The notes under the pieces are model-generated. The model saw nothing but the letters and a program-made list of their open reading frames with translations, was not told where the DNA came from and did no database searches. Positions 1-5,469 of a stretch of DNA of 5,469 bases are shown here, piece after piece. The DNA is taken from NCBI GenBank assembly GCA_021775275.1, contig JAJFIE010000288.1:1-5469 (forward strand). Reading direction: 5' to 3'. Every line of letters starts with the position of its first letter. The first letter of the stretch is position 1. This DNA comes from Rhodospirillales bacterium. Lineage in GTDB: Bacteria > Pseudomonadota > Alphaproteobacteria > Rhodospirillales > Casp-alpha2. The translations under genes were made by a program, and so were the position numbers.

Positions 1-74
1 AGATCACTCTGCTTCCGGCCACGGCCAACCAGACCGTCCGCCAAACTAAGCTGGCCAACTTCACGGTGCGACAT
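1..74 (-). CDS. Transposase, N-terminal fragment (IS5-like family), cut by window edge
   Basis: Reading leftwards from an ATG at 74, 24 codons run open to the window edge and give MSHREVGQLSLADGLVGRGR followed by KQSD. The 'QLSLADGLV..GRK' stretch resembles the extreme N-terminus of IS5-family DDE transposases, which cut and rejoin the ends of their own insertion sequence. A strong Shine-Dalgarno AGGAG (complement of 82-86) lies 7 bases before the ATG, which supports both the start and a real gene. Only the N-terminus is visible, so the catalytic DDE residues cannot be checked and it is unknown whether the rest is intact. The family assignment is from memory of related N-termini; a different DDE subgroup is possible. 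Confidence 0.65.
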   Translation of the reverse strand, partial: MSHREVGQLSLADGLVGRGRKQSD

Positions 75-141
75 CTCTGATCTCCTCTAAAAACAACCAG
101 AGATACTTGAATCACACACAAACCATTTATGCAAAGGTCTC
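1..141 (-). mobile_element. Left portion of an IS5-like insertion sequence, partial
   Basis: The transposase start at 74 is followed outward by a short untranslated stretch ending near 141. On the minus strand this end begins GAGACCTTTGCATAAATGG (complement of 141-123), which resembles the GAGACC...TTGCA terminal repeats I associate with IS5-type elements. The boundary is inferred from that motif: the opposite terminal repeat and the target-site duplication are not in the window, so position 141 is approximate. The element ends about 92 bases before the start of the TPR-glycosyltransferase gene and points away from it. Confidence 0.5.
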
Positions 142-233
142 TTTTTTCATCCACTGTCTCCATATCTTAAGACAATTGGCGTGTCAGGATCAATCGCTTG
201 CCAGACCCCGCCGCCAGCAGATAAGAATCGATC

Positions 234-2507
234 ATGCAATCAGATCTGACCCTGGCGCTACAACACCACACTGCGGGGCGGTTGGTTGAGGCCGAGAGCA
301 TTTATCAACAAATTCTACAGGCAGACCCCGGGCACTCTGATGCCCTGCATCTGCTTGGCGTGATTGCCTATCAAAAAGGGCAATACGACGTTGCTGTTGA
401 ACGCATCACAAAGGCCATCGCCATCAGCCCCGATTTTGCCGATGCGCATTTCAACCTTGGCAATGCTTTCAAGGACCAGGGGAAATTTGAAGAAGCGGCT
501 GCAAGCTATCATGCGGCGATCGCCATCAAGCCGGAGTATATGGATGCGCATAACAATCTGGGCGCAGTTCTCATCGGTCTGGGCGATCTGGACGGGGCCA
601 TGGTCAGTTACCAAAATGTTATCGCCATCAAACCCGATTTTGCCGGGGCCCATAACATTCTTGGCAATATTTTCAAGGATCAGGGGAAATCGGGTGATGC
701 CGCCGCCAGCTATCGCACGGCCATCACCATCGAGCCGAACTACATCGAAGCATACAACAATCTTGGTGCGGCTCTCCTGGATATGGGAGAGACGGACGAG
801 GCCGTGGCCATCTATCACAAGGCCATTGCCATCAAGCCCGATTACATCAACGCACATTTCAATCTGGCTACCATCCTGAAAGATCAGGCTAAACTGCATG
901 AGGCCGTGGTCAGTTACCAGAATGTTATCGCCCTCAAACCCGACTTCACCGAAGTGTATATCAACCTTGGCAATGCCTTCAGGGATCTGGGGAAACTGGA
1001 TGAGGCTGTGGCCAACTACCGCAAGGCCCTGGACCTGGAGCCGGATTTTGCCAACGCGTATAGCAACCTGGGTGTTGTTCTCCGGGATCAGGGCAAACTG
1101 GATGAGGCCATGGCCAGTTATCGCAAGGCCCTTGCCATCGACCCCGATCACGCCAAAGCGCATGCCAATTTAGGTATTGTGTTATTGGACCTGGGCAAGC
1201 TGGACGAGGCCGTGGCCAGTTATCACAGGGCCGTCACCATAGATCCCGATTATGTCGATGCACGAAGCAAACTCATTTTTACCCAGAATTACGCATCGAG
1301 CCGCACGTCCATGGAGCTACTTGACGAAGCCCGGCGTTATGGAGCGATTGTTACGGCGGCCGCGACCCCCGCCAGCCATCATCTCAATCCACCCGACCCT
1401 GACCGTCGCCTGCGTGTTGGCTTCGTGTCGGGAGATTTCTGCTATCATGCCGTCAGTCTGTTTCTTGAACGTGTGTTGTGTGAAATCGATACCAGAAAGC
1501 TGGAGCTTTTTGCCTACGCAGCGTCAATCAATGATGACGACATGACCGCCAGTCTGAAAAAAAACATACCTCACTGGCGCAATGTCGTGTGGATGAAGAA
1601 TGATGCCCTGGCGGCAAAGATCACTGCCGACGGGATCGATATTCTGGTCGATCTGTCCGGCCACACGGACCACAACCGGTTGCCTGTATTCGCCAGAAAA
1701 CCGGCCCCTGTACAGGTGACGTGGCTGGGCTATTTCGCCACCACCGGCATTGACGCCATTGACTATGTTCTCTGTGACAAATGGGTGCTGCCACCGGACG
1801 CAGACAGTCATTTCGTTGAGAAACCCTGGCGCCTGCCCGACAGCTACCTGTGCTTTACCCCGCCGGAGGTGCAGAACGCGGTGGCGGCGCTGCCGGCGCT
1901 CGGCAATTCCCATATTACATTCGGTTGTTTCAACAGCCTGTCGAAAATGACCGGCCCGGTGGTGTCGTGCTGGTCGGAAATTCTGCAAGGCGTGCCCGAC
2001 AGCCGCCTGTTTCTCAAGGCCACACAACTGGGCAGGGACTCCGTGCGGAAAGACGTCCTGTCCCGCTTCTCAGAATATGGGATTGCGCCTGAAAGATTGA
2101 TCCTTGAAGGCCCTTCGGACAGGGCCACTTATCTGGCGGCCTATGACCGTGTGGATATTTCCCTTGATCCGTTCCCGTATGGCGGCGTGACCACCAGTGT
2201 TGAAGGTTTATGGATGGGTGCCCCGGTCCTGAGCTTGCAGGGCGACCGCTTCATATCGCGCGCCGGGGAAAGCATCCTCAACAATCTGGGACTGGGACAC
2301 TGGCTCGCGGATACGCCCCGGGATTATGTGGAAAAGGCCATGGCTTTCGCCTCCGACGTGCCGACGCTTGCGACCTTGAGGAGCGGACTGCGGGACCGGC
2401 TTCTGGGCTCCCCCGTGTGCGACGCCCCCCGTTTCGCCAGAAATCTGGAAAACGCCTTTCAGGGCATGTGGCGGGTTTGGTGTGAACAGCAGGCGGCTGG
2501 CGAATGA
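234..2507 (+). CDS. TPR-repeat O-GlcNAc-transferase-like protein (SPINDLY/GT41 glycosyltransferase)
   Basis: The 757-residue protein is predicted to be cytoplasmic, with no signal peptide or membrane segment visible. Residues 4-343 form ten tandem 34-residue TPRs, a superhelical protein-binding scaffold. Residues about 390-750 match the catalytic half of O-GlcNAc transferases (Glyco_transf_41). Visible motifs are RLRVGFVSGDF with D401 and H405, ILVDLSGHTD around H477, KPAPVQVTWLGY, FGCFNSLSK with K571 aligning to the UDP-contacting lysine of eukaryotic OGT, D645, and FPYGGVTTSVEGLWMGAP with T653/T654. By family it should move a sugar from a nucleotide-sugar donor to Ser/Thr of a target protein; the actual donor and target are unknown. 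The start is fixed on the left by an in-frame TAA at 222-224; the Shine-Dalgarno is weak. It converges on lrp and has no obvious operon partner. Flagellin or surface-protein glycosylation is possible, but nothing nearby supports it. Confidence 0.93.
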   Translation: MQSDLTLALQHHTAGRLVEAESIYQQILQADPGHSDALHLLGVIAYQKGQYDVAVERITKAIAISPDFADAHFNLGNAFKDQGKFEEAAASYHAAIAIKPEYMDAHNNLGAVLIGLGDLDGAMVSYQNVIAIKPDFAGAHNILGNIFKDQGKSGDAAASYRTAITIEPNYIEAYNNLGAALLDMGETDEAVAIYHKAIAIKPDYINAHFNLATILKDQAKLHEAVVSYQNVIALKPDFTEVYINLGNAFRDLGKLDEAVANYRKALDLEPDFANAYSNLGVVLRDQGKLDEAMASYRKALAIDPDHAKAHANLGIVLLDLGKLDEAVASYHRAVTIDPDYVDARSKLIFTQNYASSRTSMELLDEARRYGAIVTAAATPASHHLNPPDPDRRLRVGFVSGDFCYHAVSLFLERVLCEIDTRKLELFAYAASINDDDMTASLKKNIPHWRNVVWMKNDALAAKITADGIDILVDLSGHTDHNRLPVFARKPAPVQVTWLGYFATTGIDAIDYVLCDKWVLPPDADSHFVEKPWRLPDSYLCFTPPEVQNAVAALPALGNSHITFGCFNSLSKMTGPVVSCWSEILQGVPDSRLFLKATQLGRDSVRKDVLSRFSEYGIAPERLILEGPSDRATYLAAYDRVDISLDPFPYGGVTTSVEGLWMGAPVLSLQGDRFISRAGESILNNLGLGHWLADTPRDYVEKAMAFASDVPTLATLRSGLRDRLLGSPVCDAPRFARNLENAFQGMWRVWCEQQAAGE
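243..1262 (+). repeat. Ten tandem 102-bp TPR-coding units
   Basis: Ten consecutive 34-residue units (residues 4-343) occupy 1020 bases without a single insertion or deletion between units. Units 3, 4 and 6-10 carry Asn at the third position of the unit (the NLG motif), comparable to the Asn ladder lining the OGT superhelix; units 1 and 2 are divergent. Some units are very similar at DNA level. Positions 601-640 and 907-946 (units 4 and 7) match at 37 of 40 bases, and 456-486 and 660-690 (units 3 and 5) match at 28 of 31. This points to internal duplication of whole units. Confidence 0.9.
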
Positions 2508-2562
2508 TAGTGTATACCCGGCCGTGGGCAGGGCAGGATTGCGACCGCTTCTGTTTTCGCTC

Positions 2563-3051
2563 TTAATCCGGGGCTTCTTCATCCTCGCCCACCGGGACCC
2601 CGGGCACGTCCTTTTCCGTGCGGATGGTTTCCAGCGTGGTCACCGTGACCACGCCTTCGCTGGCGGTCAGGCGCATGGTGAGTGAGTCGCGGTGGGCCTT
2701 GTCGCGGGCCACCAGTTTGAGCAGGAAGTCGCCACCGCCCCGGATCATGTGGCATTCACGGACTTCGTCCCACTGGCTGACCGATTGCTCGAAGGCCTGT
2801 AGCACATTCTGCGCCTGGCTTGAGAGACCGACGAGGGCGAAGAACATTTCGGTGAAACCCAGTTTTGCGCCATCCACGGCGGCGTGATAGCCGTGCAGGT
2901 AGCCTTCGGCTTCAAGCGTCCGCACCCGGCGCAAACACGGTGGCGCCGAGATATCCACGCGGCGGGCCAGTTCCACGTTGGTCATGCGACCGTCTTCCTG
3001 AAGATTGCGCAGGATGGCCCGGTCGATTCGGTCAAGTTTGTGGCGCTGCAT
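2563..3051 (-). CDS. Lrp/AsnC-family transcriptional regulator
   Basis: This is a DNA-binding regulator of the feast/famine family, 162 residues from the chosen start (family usual about 150-165). Residues 5-55 are the AsnC-type winged helix-turn-helix (LDRIDRAILRNLQEDGR, then MTNVELARRVDISAPPCLRR). Residues about 65-145 are the RAM ligand-binding/oligomerisation domain, with the hallmark IRGGGDFLLKLVARD at 103-117. The tail (155-162) is acidic. The ATG at 3051 was chosen because family members start a few residues before KLDRIDR. ATG 3072 (7 more residues) is possible, and neither has a good Shine-Dalgarno. The TTG at 3108 is unlikely, since it lies at or upstream of the predicted transcription start. 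The gene diverges from trxB and converges with the TPR-glycosyltransferase gene. Members typically sense amino acids and autoregulate; the ligand here is unknown. Confidence 0.93.
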   Translation of the reverse strand: MQRHKLDRIDRAILRNLQEDGRMTNVELARRVDISAPPCLRRVRTLEAEGYLHGYHAAVDGAKLGFTEMFFALVGLSSQAQNVLQAFEQSVSQWDEVRECHMIRGGGDFLLKLVARDKAHRDSLTMRLTASEGVVTVTTLETIRTEKDVPGVPVGEDEEAPD

Positions 3052-3110
3052 AAAAGGCGGTGATCCGTGCATGAAATCTTGTGACAGGATTGCCCGTGGT
3101 TCGCGCAATT

Positions 3111-3139
3111 ATATTACAAAAGAGAATTTCCAATTCCAA
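3111..3139 (-). promoter_or_regulatory. Predicted sigma-70 promoter of the lrp-type gene
   Basis: On the minus strand, TTGGAA (3139-3134) and TAATAT (3116-3111) are separated by exactly 17 bases, a good -35/-10 pair. The expected transcription start is near 3104, giving a leader of about 32 or 53 bases depending on which ATG is used. This is a sequence match only. Confidence 0.5.
3124..3136. promoter_or_regulatory. Inverted repeat GAATT-TCC-AATTC, candidate Lrp operator
   Basis: A perfect 5+5 inverted repeat with a 3-base spacer overlaps the -35 box and spacer of the predicted lrp promoter. A second symmetric site, CTGAATTCAG (3152-3161), shares the GAATT core and lies just upstream of the -35 box. 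AT-rich short palindromes of this kind are plausible binding sites for Lrp-type proteins, so autorepression is a reasonable inference. No consensus for this particular regulator is known to me. Confidence 0.3.
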
Positions 3140-3256
3140 GCGCCGATGTCCCTGAATTCAGTGGTTTTTTTGTGGATAGTACCTGAAACCCTGTGACGGC
3201 GGGCCGGTAACGGCGGTATTTCGGTGCGATTGGCGCAACAACCGGCACAGGTCGCC

Positions 3257-3285
3257 TTGCGGCAATTCGGCGCGGGTCTTATGTT
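3257..3285 (+). promoter_or_regulatory. Predicted promoter of the trxB-lysR operon
   Basis: TTGCGG (3257-3262) and TATGTT (3280-3285) are separated by 17 bases. The expected transcription start is near 3292, about 38 bases before the trxB ATG. The boxes are moderately good matches to the sigma-70 consensus. The rest of the spacer upstream (3162-3256) holds an ACGGCGG direct repeat (3196-3202 and 3210-3216) with no assigned role. Confidence 0.4.
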
Positions 3286-3287
3286 AG

Positions 3288-4307
<1,020 letters not shown>

Positions 4308-4313
4308 GACGTT

Positions 4314-4321
4314 AAGGGGAG
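4314..4321 (+). promoter_or_regulatory. Ribosome binding site of the LysR-type gene
   Basis: AAGGGGAG lies 11 bases before the ATG at 4333, inside the 25-base gap after the trxB stop codon. It supports 4333 as the start rather than an upstream in-frame codon inside trxB, and the close spacing supports co-transcription. Confidence 0.55.
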
Positions 4322-4332
4322 ACGCCCGGGCC

Positions 4333-5232
4333 ATGGACTGGGACAAATTGCGCATCTTTCATGCGGTCGCCGAAGCAGGCAGCCTGACCCATGCCGGAGA
4401 TTCCCTGAACCTGAGTCAGTCGGCGGTGAGCCGCCAAATCAGCGCGCTGGAAGAAAGCCTCCACGTTCCGCTGTTTCACCGCCATGCGCGCGGACTGCGC
4501 CTGACCGAGCAGGGCGAGTTGCTGTACAACACCGCGCACGACGTTTTTTCCAAGCTCGCCATGACCGAAGCGCGCATTACCGAGAGCAAGGAAGCGCCAA
4601 GTGGGCCGTTGAAGATCACCACCACGGTTGCGTTTGGTTCGGTGTGGCTGACGTCGCGTATCTCCGAGTTCATTGAGATGTACCCGGAGATCGAGGTCTC
4701 TCTGGTGCTGGCCGATACGGAACTTGACCTGTCCATGCGCGAAGCCGACGTGGCGATCCGCATGGAGCCGCCGAAAAAACCGGATCTGGTACAGCGCCAT
4801 CTGATGAGCATCGGCTACCATGTGTACGCCGCGCCCAGCTATCTGAAGAAGCATGGCATGCCGAAAACACCGGCGGACCTGGATGATCATCAACTGGTGG
4901 TCTATGGCGAGGACGCCCACCCGCCGGTAAACAACCTCAATTGGCTGCTGACGGAAGGTCGCGCCAAGGGCAAGGCGCCCAGGAAGCCGGTTCTGAAGGT
5001 GAACAGCATCTTCGGCATCTTTCGCGCCGTGGAAAGTGGCGTTGGCATCGGCGCCATTCCCGACTACATGAGCAAGGAAGTGGGGACGCTGATCGAAATT
5101 CTGCCGGAAATCCGGGGGCCAAATCTGGACGTCTATTTTGTCTATGCGTCGGAACTGCGTAACACGGCCCGGATCGCGGCATTTCGGGATTTTCTGGTTC
5201 ATGCCATGCGTTCCAATATCACCAAGGCATAG
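4333..5232 (+). CDS. lsrB: LysR-type transcriptional regulator, LsrB/VtlR-like
   Basis: A 299-residue LysR-family activator. Residues 4-63 form the winged helix-turn-helix (LRIFHAVAEAGSLTHAGDSL, then NLSQSAVSRQISALEESL, VPLFHRHARGLRLTEQG), residues about 64-88 the linker helix, and residues about 91-293 the two-lobed periplasmic-binding-protein-like effector domain. From memory, the HTH and the effector motifs (LDLSMREADVAIR, PDLVQRHLM, LKVNSIFGIFRAVESGVGIG) closely match LsrB of Sinorhizobium/Agrobacterium and VtlR of Brucella. Those proteins influence envelope, stress and symbiosis or virulence traits, and activate AbcR small RNAs. The position directly after trxB fits the same assignment. 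The start at 4333 is supported by the Shine-Dalgarno and by the family's short M-DWDKLR lead. Oddity: the protein contains no cysteine, so thiol-based sensing is impossible. The effector is unknown. The LysR family is certain; the orthology is likely but unproven. Confidence 0.93.
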   Translation: MDWDKLRIFHAVAEAGSLTHAGDSLNLSQSAVSRQISALEESLHVPLFHRHARGLRLTEQGELLYNTAHDVFSKLAMTEARITESKEAPSGPLKITTTVAFGSVWLTSRISEFIEMYPEIEVSLVLADTELDLSMREADVAIRMEPPKKPDLVQRHLMSIGYHVYAAPSYLKKHGMPKTPADLDDHQLVVYGEDAHPPVNNLNWLLTEGRAKGKAPRKPVLKVNSIFGIFRAVESGVGIGAIPDYMSKEVGTLIEILPEIRGPNLDVYFVYASELRNTARIAAFRDFLVHAMRSNITKA

Positions 5233-5239
5233 TTTTTTT
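5201..5239 (+). terminator. Weak candidate intrinsic terminator at the end of the trxB-lysR operon
   Basis: ATGCC (5201-5205) can pair with GGCAT (5226-5230), and seven T (5233-5239) follow directly after the stop codon. The stem is only 5 bp with a 20-base loop, so it would be poor; the T-run is the main support. Confidence 0.2.
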
Positions 5240-5296
5240 GAATAATTCCAGATAATAACCAATAAAAATTGTGTAATATTAAAGAGTTAAGAGTGA

Positions 5297-5313
5297 TATG
5301 CGTTTGACGCATA
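5297..5313. promoter_or_regulatory. Perfect inverted repeat TATGCGT-TTG-ACGCATA, candidate LysR-type box
   Basis: Seven perfectly complementary bases flank a 3-base spacer. The inner part, 5299-5311, is exactly a dyad-symmetric T-N11-A, the general LysR-family recognition pattern. Its centre (5305) is about 65 bases upstream of the start predicted from the -10 box at 5358-5363, the classical distance for the LysR recognition site of an activated promoter. The upstream gene encodes a LysR-type protein, so direct control is a natural inference. Specificity for this protein is not demonstrated. Confidence 0.5.
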
Positions 5314-5334
5314 GCTGAATTGCGCGAAACCCCC

Positions 5335-5363
5335 TTCCAAATCAGAAGCAGGTTCCCTATATT
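5335..5363 (+). promoter_or_regulatory. Predicted activator-dependent promoter
   Basis: TATATT (5358-5363, five of six consensus bases) is preceded at 17 bases by TTCCAA (5335-5340, three of six). A good -10 with a weak -35 suits an activator-dependent promoter. The transcription start is expected around 5367-5370. It lies downstream of the candidate LysR box and reads rightwards into the hairpin array. Confidence 0.4.
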
Positions 5364-5369
5364 CGGATT

Positions 5370-5469
5370 GTTGATGTTGCATTGCAGCATCACATCTTCC
5401 ACCCGAGCCCATGCTTGGGTGTGGGAGCCTCCCAGGCTCCCTCGTCTCCCAGACGTGAAGCCTCCCTGT
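5370..5469 (+). ncRNA. Candidate AbcR-like small RNA (or structured mRNA leader), cut by window edge
   Basis: From the predicted start near 5370 the transcript could fold into four successive hairpins. They are 5373-5391 (7 bp with a G-U pair, loop CAUUG), 5401-5420 (7 bp with one G-U pair, loop CCCAUG), 5423-5441 (GGGAGCCT/AGGCTCCC, perfect) and 5443-5455 (CGTCT/AGACG, perfect). The last two present UCCC(A) in their loops. CTCCC occurs four times: 5429-5433, 5437-5441, 5446-5450 and 5462-5466, the last in an unpaired-looking tail. Repeated exposed CUCCC is typical of alphaproteobacterial small RNAs that pair with ribosome binding sites. As I recall it, AbcR1/AbcR2 of S. meliloti lie beside lsrB and their homologues are activated by LsrB/VtlR, which fits the gene upstream. 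No open reading frame is visible here. The 3' end and terminator are outside the window, so a leader of a downstream gene cannot be excluded. Confidence 0.5.
5373..5391. repeat. 19-bp near-perfect dyad GATGtTGCA-t-TGCAgCATC
   Basis: Eight of nine base pairs are symmetric around a central T. The core TTGCATTGCAGCA resembles PhaR-type operators (paired TGCA elements) found before phasin and polyhydroxyalkanoate genes. In RNA the mismatch becomes a U-G pair, so it could instead be the first hairpin of a small RNA. Its place just after the predicted start suits either role. Confidence 0.5.

Noticed and set aside
107..289. 60-residue open frame spanning the insertion-sequence end and the start of the TPR gene
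   Set aside because: No ribosome binding site or known motif is visible, and it runs across the element boundary into the TPR gene in another frame.
315..1163. Long 282-residue open frame on the minus strand inside the TPR gene
   Set aside because: It is the antisense shadow of the repeat array: its own protein repeats with the same 34-residue period (for example 'VxGHGLxQF') and it has no family resemblance. The plus-strand frame has clear TPR and GT41 motifs.
2508..2562. Bidirectional terminator between the convergent TPR-glycosyltransferase and lrp genes
   Set aside because: Only a 4-bp pairing (GCGA 2541-2544 with TCGC 2557-2560) was found, without a useful T-run; termination is expected here but not supported by sequence.
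3072..3108. Longer N-terminus for the Lrp regulator from the TTG at 3108
   Set aside because: The predicted promoter -10 box at 3116-3111 would place the transcript start near 3104, downstream of this codon, and the extra residues do not look like the family.
3196..3216. ACGGCGG direct repeat as a regulator site
   Set aside because: A 7-base repeat spaced by 14 bases is easily found by chance in GC-rich DNA and matches no operator I know.
4312..5262. 316-residue open frame on the minus strand opposite the LysR gene
   Set aside because: It mirrors the LysR coding sequence, shows no recognisable domain and no Shine-Dalgarno, and would overlap a confidently identified gene completely.
5233..5300. 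Second promoter in the AT-rich stretch after the LysR gene
   Set aside because: Boxes such as TTGAAT (5238) or TTGTGT (5269) lack a matching -10 at proper spacing.

Overview
The window looks like chromosomal DNA from an alphaproteobacterium. The main reason is the ordered block of an AsnC/Lrp-type regulator, a divergent thioredoxin reductase gene (trxB), and a LysR-type regulator closely resembling LsrB/VtlR. As I recall it, trxB next to lsrB is a rhizobial/Brucella-type arrangement. The genes are moderately GC-rich, while the spacers around 3110-3180 and 5233-5300 are AT-rich. The order or genus cannot be resolved from this sequence.

Layout, left to right. (1) Positions 1-141 hold the truncated end of an insertion sequence, with the first 24 codons of an IS5-like transposase on the minus strand. 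(2) Positions 234-2507 encode a 757-residue protein with ten tandem 34-residue TPR repeats fused to an O-GlcNAc-transferase-like (SPINDLY/GT41) catalytic domain. (3) Convergent to it on the minus strand is an Lrp/AsnC-family regulator (2563-3051). (4) The 278-base spacer 3052-3329 holds back-to-back promoters for lrp and trxB. (5) trxB (3330-4307) and, 25 bases later, the LysR-type gene (4333-5232) form a likely two-gene operon. (6) The last 237 bases contain no protein gene but are rich in structure: a perfect 7+7 inverted repeat that fits the LysR T-N11-A box, a plausible sigma-70 promoter placing a start about 65 bases from the centre of that box, and then a run of four potential hairpins with repeated CTCCC motifs.

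The most interesting part is this right end. It reads as a LysR-activated promoter driving a structured transcript that repeatedly presents CUCCC, an anti-Shine-Dalgarno motif. With an LsrB/VtlR-like gene directly upstream, the best hypothesis is a small RNA of the AbcR (alpha-r15) type, cut by the window edge. The alternative is the leader of a downstream gene, for example a phasin gene, because a PhaR-like TGCA dyad lies just after the predicted start. trxB supplies thiol-reducing power, the LysR protein would couple its operon to small-RNA control, and the Lrp protein probably regulates itself and perhaps trxB. The TPR-glycosyltransferase gene appears to be an independent accessory unit beside an insertion-sequence remnant.
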